From positions 1,570,469 through 1,634,468 of the forward strand of contig WJPL01000001.1 of the NCBI GenBank assembly GCA_009649675.1: DNA of 64,000 nt, given 5' to 3'. Numbering within the stretch: the stretch's first letter is position 1; each line of letters opens with the position of its first letter. The notes under the pieces were generated by a model. It saw only the letters and a list, made by a program, of their open reading frames with translations, ran no database searches and had not been told where the DNA came from. The DNA is from Alphaproteobacteria bacterium HT1-32 (lineage in GTDB: Bacteria > Pseudomonadota > Alphaproteobacteria > Rhodospirillales > HT1-32). Shown piece after piece: positions 8,801 to 16,686 of the stretch. The translations under genes and the position numbers were made by a program.

Positions 8801-9107
8801 GGTCCGGCTGGATGGCCAGCGCCGCTTCATACCGGGTAACGGCGCCTGCAAGGTCGCCCTGACTGCGCAACAGAACGCCAAGGTTGATCAGGGGTTCTGC
8901 AAATGCGGGATCCAGTGTGGCGGCCTGCGTGTAGGCGTCAGCGGCTTTATCGAAATCGCGGGTACGATGCAGTTCAAGTGCCTGCGTAAAAACCTCCCGG
9001 GCTTTTGCCGGATCGGGCGGGGCTGCCTTCTTCCGTGCAGCTGTCTTGGCCGGTGATTTGCTGCCGGTGTTACGGGTCTTCCGTTTCGTCGCCGCCTTGC
9101 GCGCCAT
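5895..9107 (-). CDS. Giant TPR / GT9-like glycosyltransferase / FkbM methyltransferase / second methyltransferase fusion
   Basis: A 1070-residue multidomain protein. Residues 1-33 are Lys/Arg/Ala-rich. About eight TPR units run to roughly residue 300. A glycosyltransferase-like region follows (about 330-590) with S-E-Q-G-L-G-D near its start and the GT9-like V-D-T-S-I-A-H-L-A-A-A-L-G. A FkbM-type methyltransferase occupies about 650-860 (F-I-D-I-G-A-H-W-G motif I, then L-K-I-D-V-E-G-V-E). The C-terminus (about 930-1070) is a second Rossmann methyltransferase-like module with I-L-D-V-G-S-G-A. No signal peptide is seen, so it probably acts in the cytosol on a glycan or glycoprotein. It lies 30 bp downstream of a shorter paralogue. 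Overall substrate is unknown. Confidence 0.85.
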   Translation of the reverse strand: MARKAATKRKTRNTGSKSPAKTAARKKAAPPDPAKAREVFTQALELHRTRDFDKAADAYTQAATLDPAFAEPLINLGVLLRSQGDLAGAVTRYEAALAIQPDHAGAHYNLGNALKDSNDPAGAETHFRQALEIEPDYHTARSNLAILLKDAGKLKEAESLFDKALVAHPDNADLRNALGVILWESGRREAAIACYKRAMAAAPAMVHAPFNLANALMTIGRYDEALALYRRVIELDDGYVGAYSGMGQTLTGMGRPDEALNYLRKAQEIDPDHLDTHLGLARAYLLKGDLLAGWDEYEWRWQRVDRQPRYQDRPVWDGRKSLKGKTVLLQSEQGLGDSIQFVRYIPLLREKGATILLETQPGLMRLFQCLDGVEKIIREGTAAPDFDFRIPMLTLPKLFGTTLDNLPVQKRYLTPPPQPELRLKPAVNRALRIGIAWAGRPEHKNDHNRSVDLNRFMELTEIDGIEFRSLQKGRGESDIAKLSCATVLADCSPELFDMADTANIIDQLDLVITVDTSIAHLAAALGKAVWVLTPHAPDWRWLLNREDTPWYPTMKLLRQPSPGDWDSVFTRVKRDLEDIVRRRRNLALSAVEDRGDVIIAPSAFRFPDGRPTFRMPVPKSYLSDAGVGFLVRHETQFGGYEFPARRFIIEHLEPGDLFIDIGAHWGIFTLSAISAHPGKIKALAIEPLPDNVAHLRQWLAFNNMQNQVDVVQGAAGNGYGEGVLFANSTMGHSLVEGNMAPGAKGREIRVPIASVDDLLAARPDLQGRRTILKIDVEGVEPEVVDGAWNLVEAGLVKAIMWEKGRNYDEQERFDAMMRMADKLSRAGFRHYRFPHEQAGGPLLPWIPTNEMLNVFSVAGDIQLKTRYAKPFTPTPKVFGADRANLPPEQAIRVSEELIRRRGTDAARWGMPELLPADADIRAAAAAKYLPKSGTILDVGSGAMVLRKHIDPACGYAPIDLTPTARQTIVMDLNRGHFPDGSCAAIAALHILPYIHDINALLTRLHKAADQLVLTYPVWEEGQDRRARRALGYFNDMTADALKERLVATGWQVTGEEAAGDDLLLVCKRAG

Positions 9108-9137
9108 CTGTCCCCCCGGACCTCCTGTGCCGACCTG

Positions 9138-10805
9138 TTATCTGACGGCGGCGTTATGACTATCCGCCAGCCCGGACAGGTCGTGACGAATTTGCTGTAT
9201 CACCGGCTCCCACCCCTCTGTAGGGTTGGCCTGACGGTACAGCCGCATTGTCCGATACCACGGAGAGTCATTCCTTTCCAGCATCCACCGCCAGTCCGGT
9301 GCATGTGGAAGCATTACCCAGACCCTGATCCCCAGAGCCCCGGCAAGATGGGCAACCGAGGTGTCTACGGTTATCACCAGATCAAGGTTGCAGACGACTT
9401 TTGCCGTGTCGAGAAAGTCGGTACAGCCGGAGACCGCATTGCGGACCAGAGCCTGTTCTGCGGACCCGAGTGCGCCGGCGGCTTTGCCAAATTGCAGGCT
9501 GAACAGATCAATGCCGGGAATGTCGAACAGACAGAACATCTCGGTCAGTTTACAGGATCGCCGGCTGTCATTCTTATGAGACGGGCTGCCCGCCCAGACG
9601 ATCCCGACGCGCAGCCGCCGGTCGGCGGGCGGCGCAACGGCCGCCGGTCGCGGCAGATAGCCATCGGCAAAGGGGATCGAGTCCAGCGAGGTTTCCATCA
9701 GCCGGGGCAGTTCCAGCAGGGCCGCCCGCAGGTCATGCGGCGGGGGCGGATCATTGCGCGGGATGGCGGCAGATATTCCCGGCGCGGTGGTCAGCAACCG
9801 GACGAGGGCCTGCTGACAATGCAGGATGACCTCTGCACCGCGGGCCCGCAGCAGCGGGGCATAGCGGACGAACTGGAGGGTGTCGCCAAAGCCTTGCTCG
9901 GAAAACAGCAGCAGGCGGCGGCCTTTCAGGTCTTCGCCTTCCCAGAAGGGTGCGCCGTCCGGCAGGGCCGGGATATCAGGACGTTGCCAGCGGACCCGGT
10001 AATCATCGAACCCCTGCCTGAGATTGCCGGTGAGCAGGTGGGCGATGCCGCGATTGAACAGGGCAGCGGTGCTTTTCGGATTGATCGACAGGGCCCGGTT
10101 GTAGGATTCAAGAGCCGTGTCTATGGCGTTGAAATCGACCTGGGTGACGCCAAGGTTGGTCCAGGCCTTCGCATTCTCCGGCTGCCGGGCAAGGGCGTTG
10201 CTATGGCAGGTGACGGCTTCATCCAGCTGGCCGGACATGCGGTAACAGCTGCCCAGATTGGTCCAGGCCCCGGCCGATGCCGGATTGATTGCCAGCGCCC
10301 GGCGAAAACAGCTGGCGGCAGCTGACAGACGGTCCGCGTTCATATGAGCGATGGCGAGGGCGTTCCAGACAGCCGGATTGCCGGGGGCGTGGCGGGTGGC
10401 TTTGGCCAGCAGTCGCCGCGCTTCTTCCAGCCGGCCGGTATCAATGAACAGCTGGCCGAGATTGACCATGGTTCTGATGTTCAGCGGCTCGGCATGCAGG
10501 GCCGCAAGATAATGCTGTTCTGCCTGCTTCTGCTGTCCCCAGTCACGGCAGAGATTGCCGAAATTGTAATGGGCACCCGCATGTTTTGGATCTGCGGCCA
10601 GAATGGTTCTGTAGGCGGCTTCAGCCTCGTCATGCCGCCCGGTCGCCAGGCAGGCGGCACCCAGATTCAGCCGGGCATCATGGAATCCGGGATCGTCTTC
10701 GAGCAGTTGCTGATAACCGGCAATCGCTGCGACATGATCGCCGGCACGATGCAGCTCCACAATGCGGGAGAAGGCTTCTGCCCTGTCATCAGATATGGCG
10801 CCCAC
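9138..10805 (-). CDS. TPR protein with C-terminal GT9-like glycosyltransferase domain
   Basis: A 555-residue protein with about seven to eight TPR units (residues 5-270) and a glycosyltransferase-like C-terminal half. The linker L-L-L-F-S-E-Q-G-F-G-D matches the same place in the downstream 1070-residue protein (L-L-Q-S-E-Q-G-L-G-D). V-D-T-S-V-A-H-L-A-G-A-L-G, H-A-P-D-W-R-W and S-P-W-Y are also shared, so the two genes are tandem paralogues. Here the methyltransferase modules are absent. TPR-glycosyltransferases of this type are often linked to flagellin or surface-glycan modification; that role is inference. The start is GTG at 10805, 22 bp after bolA. Confidence 0.85.
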   Translation of the reverse strand: MGAISDDRAEAFSRIVELHRAGDHVAAIAGYQQLLEDDPGFHDARLNLGAACLATGRHDEAEAAYRTILAADPKHAGAHYNFGNLCRDWGQQKQAEQHYLAALHAEPLNIRTMVNLGQLFIDTGRLEEARRLLAKATRHAPGNPAVWNALAIAHMNADRLSAAASCFRRALAINPASAGAWTNLGSCYRMSGQLDEAVTCHSNALARQPENAKAWTNLGVTQVDFNAIDTALESYNRALSINPKSTAALFNRGIAHLLTGNLRQGFDDYRVRWQRPDIPALPDGAPFWEGEDLKGRRLLLFSEQGFGDTLQFVRYAPLLRARGAEVILHCQQALVRLLTTAPGISAAIPRNDPPPPHDLRAALLELPRLMETSLDSIPFADGYLPRPAAVAPPADRRLRVGIVWAGSPSHKNDSRRSCKLTEMFCLFDIPGIDLFSLQFGKAAGALGSAEQALVRNAVSGCTDFLDTAKVVCNLDLVITVDTSVAHLAGALGIRVWVMLPHAPDWRWMLERNDSPWYRTMRLYRQANPTEGWEPVIQQIRHDLSGLADSHNAAVR

Positions 10806-10827
10806 AGCGGGTTCTGCAGCCGGTGGT

Positions 10828-11097
10828 TCAGACCTCGTCGGGTGTTCGCGTGGTCAGCGACAGGGCGTGAACCCGGTCAGCCATTTCGTCAGCCAACAGC
10901 TTGTAGACCTGTCGCTGACGGTTCACGCGGTTCTGACCGGCGAAGGCGTCCGAGACGATATCCACATGAAAATGGGTTTCCCCGCCGGGACGATGACCGG
11001 CATGGCCTTCATGCTTGTGAGATTCGTCGATGACGTTCAAAGAGGCAGGAGACAAACCGGCTTGCAGCTTTTCCCGGATACGTTCGGCGACACTCAT
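10828..11097 (-). CDS. bolA: BolA family protein
   Basis: An 89-residue protein with the whole BolA fold. It has an N-terminal helix (R-I-R-E-K-L), then I-D-E-S-H-K-H-E-G-H with several histidines, then the conserved T-H-F-H-V-D-I-V-S and F-x-G-x-x-R-V-x-R-Q-R-x-V-Y signature. The invariant histidine in T-H-F-H serves as an iron-sulfur ligand when BolA pairs with a monothiol glutaredoxin. The gene heads a leftward set with the two TPR-glycosyltransferase genes. It is divergent from the J-domain/cobST genes, an arrangement found in many alphaproteobacteria. Confidence 0.93.
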   Translation of the reverse strand: MSVAERIREKLQAGLSPASLNVIDESHKHEGHAGHRPGGETHFHVDIVSDAFAGQNRVNRQRQVYKLLADEMADRVHALSLTTRTPDEV

Positions 11098-11213
11098 TTC
11101 ATCTGTTCTCCAAAGGGATTGTCAGGCGCAAGATATGGCGTTCCCGGGGCCGGATGCAAATCCGTCATGCAGCAGACCTTGAGACGGTCATGCAAAGCGG
11201 ACATATTGGTCTG

Positions 11214-11804
11214 ATGACGACGTCACGACAACGCGCCCGTAACCGCCTTGCCCCGCCGGAACCACCGGCGGCGGGACTGCGCATGTGCGACCATCCGACC
11301 TGTATGGCCGGTGGCGAACACCGGGCGCCGGTATCCCGTGACCGGCTGGAAGAATATTACTGGTTCTGCCTCGATCATGTCCGGGAATACAACAAGGCCT
11401 GGAATTATTATGACGGCATGTCCGACGACGAGGTCGAGGCGTCGCGCAAGCGGGACGTCATCTGGGACCGGCCGACCTGGCCGCTCGGCATGCTGGGCAC
11501 GCCCGGGCGCTCAAAGCGCTACAGCATTTTCAACGATCCGTTTCAGTTGTTTCCGGAGGATGGCCAGACCCAGATTGGCGGTGATCGCGATTCTGACGGC
11601 CGTCTGCTGACAGCGGAGGAACGTGAAGCCCTGTCAGAGCTTGAGCTGAAAGCGCCGGTTACACGGGCAGATGTTAAGCTGCGTTACCGTGATCTGGCGA
11701 AAAAATATCACCCGGACCTCAATGGTGGGGACCGCAAGGCGGAAGATCGCCTTAAACGTATAAATCAGGCGTATAACACGCTGGTTAAGTCTTTGAGTTC
11801 ATAG
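11214..11804 (+). CDS. J-domain (DnaJ-like) protein linked to cobST
   Basis: A protein of about 196 residues with the J domain at its C-terminus: the H-P-D tripeptide in K-K-Y-H-P-D-L and the closing helix I-N-Q-A-Y-N-T-L. The N-terminal half holds a conserved C-D-H-P-T-C motif and Y-W-F-C-L-D-H-V-R-x-Y-N-K-x-W-N-Y-Y, possibly a small metal site. J-domain proteins stimulate Hsp70, but this subfamily is always small and is found beside cobS in alphaproteobacteria, so it may assist cobaltochelatase assembly (inference). I chose the ATG at 11214, since homologues begin about 24 residues before C-D-H-P; an in-frame ATG at 11154 is the alternative. cobS follows by 51 bp. Confidence 0.85.
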   Translation: MTTSRQRARNRLAPPEPPAAGLRMCDHPTCMAGGEHRAPVSRDRLEEYYWFCLDHVREYNKAWNYYDGMSDDEVEASRKRDVIWDRPTWPLGMLGTPGRSKRYSIFNDPFQLFPEDGQTQIGGDRDSDGRLLTAEEREALSELELKAPVTRADVKLRYRDLAKKYHPDLNGGDRKAEDRLKRINQAYNTLVKSLSS

Positions 11805-11855
11805 TATCCCAACCCAATTCAACCTGAGTGTTTATCTATCGAGGGAGACGACAGC

Positions 11856-12854
11856 GTGACTTCTGTCATCGACGCGGATGTAAAAATGCCTGTTGGCGAA
11901 CCGGACATGATGGTCGGTGTGCGTCAGCTTTTCGGGATCGACATCGATATGCAGGTCCCGGCCTACAGCGAAACCACGGATCACGTACCGGATGTCGATG
12001 ACACCTATCGTTTTGATCCGGAAACCACACTGGCGATTCTGGCGGGCTTTGCCCATAACCGCCGGGTGATGATCCAGGGTTATCATGGTACCGGCAAGTC
12101 GACCCATATCGAGCAGGTCGCGGCCCGTCTGAACTGGCCCTGTATCCGGATCAACCTCGACAGCCATATCAGCCGTATTGATCTGATCGGCAAGGATGCA
12201 ATCGTGCTGCGCGATGGCATGCAGGTGACGGAATTCCGTGAAGGTCTTCTGCCCTGGGCGCTGCAAAGCCCGGTTGCGCTGGTCTTTGACGAATATGATG
12301 CCGGTCGCCCGGACGTGATGTTTGTGATTCAGCGCGTGCTGGAAGTTTCCGGCAAGCTGACGCTGCTCGATCAGAACAGGGTTATCCGCCCGAACAAGTC
12401 GTTCCGGTTGTTCTCCACCGCCAACACGGTGGGTCTTGGCGATACAACCGGCCTGTATCACGGCACACAGCAGATCAACCAGGGTCAGATGGACCGCTGG
12501 AACATCGTTGCGACCCTGAACTATCTGCCGGAAGAACAGGAACAGGATATCGTTCTGGCCAAGGTTCCGCAGTATCAGACCGAAGAAGGCCGCGGCCAGA
12601 TTGCCTCGATGGTGGCGCTGGCGGGTCTGACCCGTTCCGGTTTCGTGAATGGCGATCTGTCGACCGTCATGTCACCCCGGACCGTAATTACCTGGGCTGA
12701 GAATGCGGATATCTTCGGCGATATCGGCTATGCTTTCCGGGTCACTTTCCTGAACAAGTGTGATGAGGTCGAACGGGCGACGGTGGCTGAATATTACCAG
12801 CGTTGCTTCGACGCCGAACTGCCGGCGGATTCGTCCCTCATCAAGATGAACTGA
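11856..12854 (+). CDS. cobS: Cobaltochelatase subunit CobS (aerobic pathway)
   Basis: A 332-residue AAA+ ATPase of typical CobS length. Walker A is G75-Y-H-G-T-G-K-S, Walker B is A-L-V-F-D-E-Y-D (141-148), and the sensor region [11 protein letters not shown] is intact. With CobT it forms the ring that drives ATP-dependent insertion of cobalt into hydrogenobyrinate a,c-diamide by CobN during aerobic cobalamin synthesis. The start is GTG at 11856. cobT begins 4 bp after the stop, so the two are co-transcribed. cobN is not in the window. Confidence 0.96.
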   Translation: MTSVIDADVKMPVGEPDMMVGVRQLFGIDIDMQVPAYSETTDHVPDVDDTYRFDPETTLAILAGFAHNRRVMIQGYHGTGKSTHIEQVAARLNWPCIRINLDSHISRIDLIGKDAIVLRDGMQVTEFREGLLPWALQSPVALVFDEYDAGRPDVMFVIQRVLEVSGKLTLLDQNRVIRPNKSFRLFSTANTVGLGDTTGLYHGTQQINQGQMDRWNIVATLNYLPEEQEQDIVLAKVPQYQTEEGRGQIASMVALAGLTRSGFVNGDLSTVMSPRTVITWAENADIFGDIGYAFRVTFLNKCDEVERATVAEYYQRCFDAELPADSSLIKMN

Positions 12855-12858
12855 AGCC

Positions 12859-14703
12859 ATGAGTAATCAGGCGGACGGTCCGGTCGAAGAGTTCAAGCGG
12901 GTTACCGCGTCGACTCTGCGTGCGCTGGCGGACGAAGGTGAACTGGATGTTACCTTCTCGGCCGGTACACCGAACGTAAACGGCAAAACCGTTCGTCTGC
13001 CGCTGCCCGGCCGGGCACTGGATCGTGATCAGATCAGCCTGCTGCGCGGCACGGCTGATTCTCTGGCCCTGCGTATCCGCTATCACGATGCCAAACGTCA
13101 TCAGCAATCCAGCCCGAAATCACCGATTGCCCGTGAAGTTTTCAACGCGGTCGAACAGGTGCGGGTCGAGGCTCTGGGCTCCCGTCACATGGCGGGTGTT
13201 GCCCGCAATCTGGATGCGGTGCTGGAAGACAAATGCCAGCTTCGTGGCTATGAACGGATTGCCGAGCGGGCCGAAACCCAGATGGCGGATGCTCTGGGCC
13301 TGATCGTCCGTGAAAAGATCACCGGCAAGGCGCCACCGGCCAGTGCAGAACAGATGGTCGATCTGTGGCGCGATTATATCACCACCCGGATTGGTGGCGA
13401 TATGGAACGGCTGCCGGAACTGATTGAAGATCAGGAAGCCTTTGCCGACGCAGTGCGCGGGCTGATCAGCCAGCTTGAACTGATGGAAGACGAGTTGCCG
13501 CCGGAGAACGATCAGGAAGATGACGACGAGTCCGATGATCAGGCCGATAACGGTGATCAGGACCAGTCCGGCGATACCGGCACCGCCGAAGCCGAAGCCA
13601 TGTTTGGTTCTGAAAGCATGGAAGGCCCGGAAGGCGACGAAGCCGAGGGGTCGTTCGAGGATTCGGATGAAAGCATGTCGGATGCGATGGGTGAGGATGC
13701 ACCTGCCGGTCCGTCCGAACGGCGTGATGACGGGCTGAATTCAAATTCCGGCGGGGATGGTTATATCCCCTACACCATCGCCCATGATGAAGTGGTCGAG
13801 GCGGAAGATCTTTGCGATCCGGAAGAACTGGACCGGCTGCGTCATCAGCTGGACCAGCAACTGACCAATTTGCAGGGTGTGGTTTCGCGCCTTGCCAACC
13901 GCCTGCAACGCCGCCTGATGGCACAGCAGACCCGGTCATGGGAATTCGATCTGGAGGAAGGCATTCTGGATGCGGGGCGTCTGACCCGTGTGGTCACGAA
14001 CCCGACCTACGCCTTGTCCTACAAGCATGAGAAAGATACCGAATTCCGCGATACAGTGGTCTCGCTGCTGATCGACAATTCCGGCTCGATGCGCGGCCGG
14101 CCGATTTCGGTCGCGGCGATGAGCGCAGATATTCTCGCCCGGACGCTGGAACGGTGCGGCGTGAAGGTCGAGATTCTCGGCTTTACGACACGCGCCTGGA
14201 AAGGCGGGCAGGCACGGGAAAAGTGGATCGCCGACGGCAAGCCGGTCCGGCCGGGTCGTCTGAATGACCTGCGTCATATCGTCTACAAGAATGCCGATTC
14301 TCCCTGGCGCCGGGCCCGCAAGAATCTCGGCCTGATGCTGCGCGAAGGTCTGCTGAAGGAGAATATCGACGGCGAGGCATTGTTATGGGCGCATAACCGT
14401 CTGGTTGGCCGTCCCGAACATCGCCGGGTGCTGATGGTGATTTCTGACGGGGCACCGGTTGATGATTCCACCCTGTCGGTCAATCCCGGCAATTATCTGG
14501 AACGGCATCTGCGCGACGTCATCAGCTATATCGAGAACAAGTCACCGGTTGAACTGGTTGCCATCGGTATTGGTCATGACGTGACCCGCTATTATCGCCG
14601 GGCGGTGACCATTGTTGATGCAGAAGAACTCGGCGGCACGATGATGAAGGAAATGGCTGATCTGTTCAGTGAGCAGAACAGCCGAAGGCGCCGGGCGGGA
14701 TGA
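12859..14703 (+). CDS. cobT: Cobaltochelatase subunit CobT
   Basis: A 614-residue CobT. It has an N-terminal helical part (1-205), a strongly acidic linker (about 211-292, rich in Asp/Glu) and a C-terminal von Willebrand A domain whose metal site reads D406-N-S-G-S410, with a later I-S-D-G-A-P. CobT binds the CobS ATPase ring and couples it to CobN, much as the D-subunit does in magnesium chelatase. The acidic linker is a normal family feature. The gene is directly behind cobS, and its stop overlaps the start of a lipoprotein gene by 4 bp (ATGA). Confidence 0.95.
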   Translation: MSNQADGPVEEFKRVTASTLRALADEGELDVTFSAGTPNVNGKTVRLPLPGRALDRDQISLLRGTADSLALRIRYHDAKRHQQSSPKSPIAREVFNAVEQVRVEALGSRHMAGVARNLDAVLEDKCQLRGYERIAERAETQMADALGLIVREKITGKAPPASAEQMVDLWRDYITTRIGGDMERLPELIEDQEAFADAVRGLISQLELMEDELPPENDQEDDDESDDQADNGDQDQSGDTGTAEAEAMFGSESMEGPEGDEAEGSFEDSDESMSDAMGEDAPAGPSERRDDGLNSNSGGDGYIPYTIAHDEVVEAEDLCDPEELDRLRHQLDQQLTNLQGVVSRLANRLQRRLMAQQTRSWEFDLEEGILDAGRLTRVVTNPTYALSYKHEKDTEFRDTVVSLLIDNSGSMRGRPISVAAMSADILARTLERCGVKVEILGFTTRAWKGGQAREKWIADGKPVRPGRLNDLRHIVYKNADSPWRRARKNLGLMLREGLLKENIDGEALLWAHNRLVGRPEHRRVLMVISDGAPVDDSTLSVNPGNYLERHLRDVISYIENKSPVELVAIGIGHDVTRYYRRAVTIVDAEELGGTMMKEMADLFSEQNSRRRRAG

Positions 14704-15098
14704 TGATGGTCCGGCATATGGTCGCGGGCCTGGGTCTGCTGGCACTTGCCGGGTGCGGCCCGGCCTTTATCGACCGGTCCGGTCCGGAAGGCGTCGATAT
14801 CTGCTATAACAAGGCCACGATTGATCCGCAGGATCTGCTGGCGATGGGTCGCGACGAATGTGCCAGATATGGCGGTCGCGCCAGGCTGACAGACCAGACG
14901 CTTTTCTATTGCCCGGCTTTCAGCCCGGTTATGATGACTTTCGCCTGTGACGGGGCAACGGCGCAGCCGGAAGAACCACGGAATTACTCAACGGCAAAGC
15001 CGGTGGGAACGCCCGGTCTGGTAAATCCGGCAACCGGCGAGGCAGCAAGACAAAGACAGTTCTATGTGCCTGAACAGGGCTATTCCCGGCGCCCCTGA
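14700..15098 (+). CDS. Small lipoprotein of unknown function, translationally coupled to cobT
   Basis: A 132-residue protein with a lipoprotein signal: hydrophobic stretch and lipobox L-A-G-C with the cysteine at about residue 19. The mature part has three further cysteines (I-C-Y, D-E-C-A and F-Y-C near the middle, then F-A-C) but no domain I recognise. Its ATG overlaps the cobT stop as ATGA, so translation is probably coupled. The tail overlaps the convergent queG gene by 19 bp. A link to cobalt or cobalamin is suggested only by position. Confidence 0.75.
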   Translation: MMMVRHMVAGLGLLALAGCGPAFIDRSGPEGVDICYNKATIDPQDLLAMGRDECARYGGRARLTDQTLFYCPAFSPVMMTFACDGATAQPEEPRNYSTAKPVGTPGLVNPATGEAARQRQFYVPEQGYSRRP

Positions 15099-16129
15099 CC
15101 GGCAGCCCTGATTTCTGCCGCCGCCCAGTCAGCCGCATCCCTTACCACGTCAGACGGATCTGCGCGAAGTCGCTCGACATCCGCCAGAAGCTCGCTGTCG
15201 CCACTGTTTCCTGCTGCCGTCAGTACATTGCGGATGAACCGGTCGCGGCCGATACGCTTGACGGGTGAGCCGGAGAAGAAGGCCCGGAAACTGCTATCGT
15301 CGAACTGCAGCAGGTCGATGAGGCGGGGTGCGCGCAAGTCATCGCGGGCCTGCAATTTCAGCTCTCGTGCTTCCACCGCAAACTTGTTCCAGGGACAGGC
15401 CGCCAGACAGTCATCACAACCATAGATGCGATTCCCCATCGCCCGGCGAAACTCAGTCGGGATCGGGCCTTTATGTTCGATGGTGAGGTAGGAAATACAG
15501 CGTCGGGCGTCGAGCTGATAAGGCGCCGGAAAAGCGTTTGTCGGACAGGCATCGAGACAGTTCCGGCAGGACCCGCAATGATCGGTCTCCGGCACGGAGG
15601 GAGCGAGGTCGAGGGTGGTGAAAATCTCTCCCAGAAACAACCATGAGCCGAATTCCCGCGACACCAGGTTGGTATGCTTTGCCTGCCAGCCGATACCGGA
15701 GCGCGCGGCAACCGGCTTTTCCAGTACCGGGGCTGTATCGACGAAAACCTTGACCTCGCAAGGGGCTGTCGCCACCAGCCAGCGGGCAACCTGCTTCAGG
15801 CGTTTCTTGACGATGTCATGATAGTCCCGGTGTCTGGCATAGACGGAAATACCGCCACGGTCCGGTTGTGAAAGAACGCTGAGGGGGTCTTCGTCCGGTC
15901 CGTAATTCATGCCGAGCACGATGACGCTCCGGACATCCGGCCAGAGATCGCGGGGTGACCGGCGGCGATCGAGATGGGTTGCCATCCAGTCCATGTCGCC
16001 ATGCTGTCCGGTGGCGATGAAACCTTCGAGCCGCTGCCGTTCGCGTTCGCCGATTTCAACGGCGGCAATGCCCACGGCGTCAAAGCCTGCTGCTCTGGCC
16101 TGTGCGTTTATATCGGCGAAATCAATCAT
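15080..16129 (-). CDS. queG: Epoxyqueuosine reductase QueG
   Basis: A protein of about 349 residues that performs the last step of queuosine synthesis, reduction of epoxyqueuosine to queuosine in tRNA, using cobalamin and two [4Fe-4S] clusters. The two ferredoxin-type motifs are visible as [12 protein letters not shown] and C-D-D-C-L-A-A-C-P. The cobalamin-binding N-terminal domain includes the conserved Y-A-R-H-R-D-Y-H-D region. I chose the ATG at 16129 (M-I-D-F-A-D) over an in-frame GTG at 16183. The enzyme needs cobalamin, which fits the neighbouring cobST genes. The 3' end overlaps the convergent lipoprotein gene. Confidence 0.93.
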   Translation of the reverse strand: MIDFADINAQARAAGFDAVGIAAVEIGERERQRLEGFIATGQHGDMDWMATHLDRRRSPRDLWPDVRSVIVLGMNYGPDEDPLSVLSQPDRGGISVYARHRDYHDIVKKRLKQVARWLVATAPCEVKVFVDTAPVLEKPVAARSGIGWQAKHTNLVSREFGSWLFLGEIFTTLDLAPSVPETDHCGSCRNCLDACPTNAFPAPYQLDARRCISYLTIEHKGPIPTEFRRAMGNRIYGCDDCLAACPWNKFAVEARELKLQARDDLRAPRLIDLLQFDDSSFRAFFSGSPVKRIGRDRFIRNVLTAAGNSGDSELLADVERLRADPSDVVRDAADWAAAEIRAAGQGRRE

Positions 16130-16224
16130 GGCGCTGGCATAGCATGGTTTGCCCGCCAGATCATCGGCTTCCCGATCCTGCACAGATCGCTGTGCAGGCA
16201 GGCCCGATGTGCTATAGCGACGTC

Positions 16225-16686
16225 ATGACTGAACAGAATGCCGATCAGGGATGCCTGTCCCTTCCGAATGCCAGCCCGGCCGGGCCGGTGCGCACCGTGT
16301 TTGTTGCGGCGGCGGCGCTGGTTGATATCGATCATCGGGTGCTGATCGCGGAACGGCCTGCCGGCAAGTCGCTGGCCGGATTGTGGGAGTTTCCAGGTGG
16401 CAAGATCGACGCCGGGGAAACCCCGGAAGCCGCTCTGGTGCGCGAGCTTGATGAAGAACTCGGTATCGACATCACCGAAAGCTGTCTCGCCCCCTTTACC
16501 TTTGCCAGCCATCTCTATGATGATTTTCATCTGCTGATGCCGCTTTATCTCTGCCGGGTCTGGCGGGGTACCCCGGAAGGGCGGGAAGGTCAGCGACTGG
16601 CCTGGGTACGACCGAACCGGCTGTCAGAATATCCCATGCCGCCTGCGGATATCCCGCTGGTTGCCATGTTGCGGGATTTTCTCTAG
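16225..16686 (+). CDS. mutT: MutT-like (deoxy)nucleoside triphosphate pyrophosphohydrolase, Nudix family
   Basis: A 153-residue Nudix hydrolase. The full Nudix box is seen at about residues 58-81: G-G-K then E-T, then R-E-L-D-E-E-L-G-I. The preceding L-W-E-F-P-G-G segment is typical of MutT, which removes 8-oxo-dGTP from the nucleotide pool and prevents A:T to C:G transversions. The ATG at 16225 (M-T-E-Q-N) is preferred to an in-frame ATG further upstream that lies within the queG promoter region. The stop overlaps the convergent kinase pseudogene by 4 bp. Confidence 0.9.
   Translation: MTEQNADQGCLSLPNASPAGPVRTVFVAAAALVDIDHRVLIAERPAGKSLAGLWEFPGGKIDAGETPEAALVRELDEELGIDITESCLAPFTFASHLYDDFHLLMPLYLCRVWRGTPEGREGQRLAWVRPNRLSEYPMPPADIPLVAMLRDFL

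Noticed and set aside
6603-9056. An 817-codon open frame on the plus strand
   Set aside because: It lies fully antisense to the giant TPR/glycosyltransferase gene, whose domains are clear. Biased codon use makes such shadow frames common here. Similar antisense frames at 30535-31863, 25036-25983, 1921-2934 and 42034-42870 were rejected for the same reason.
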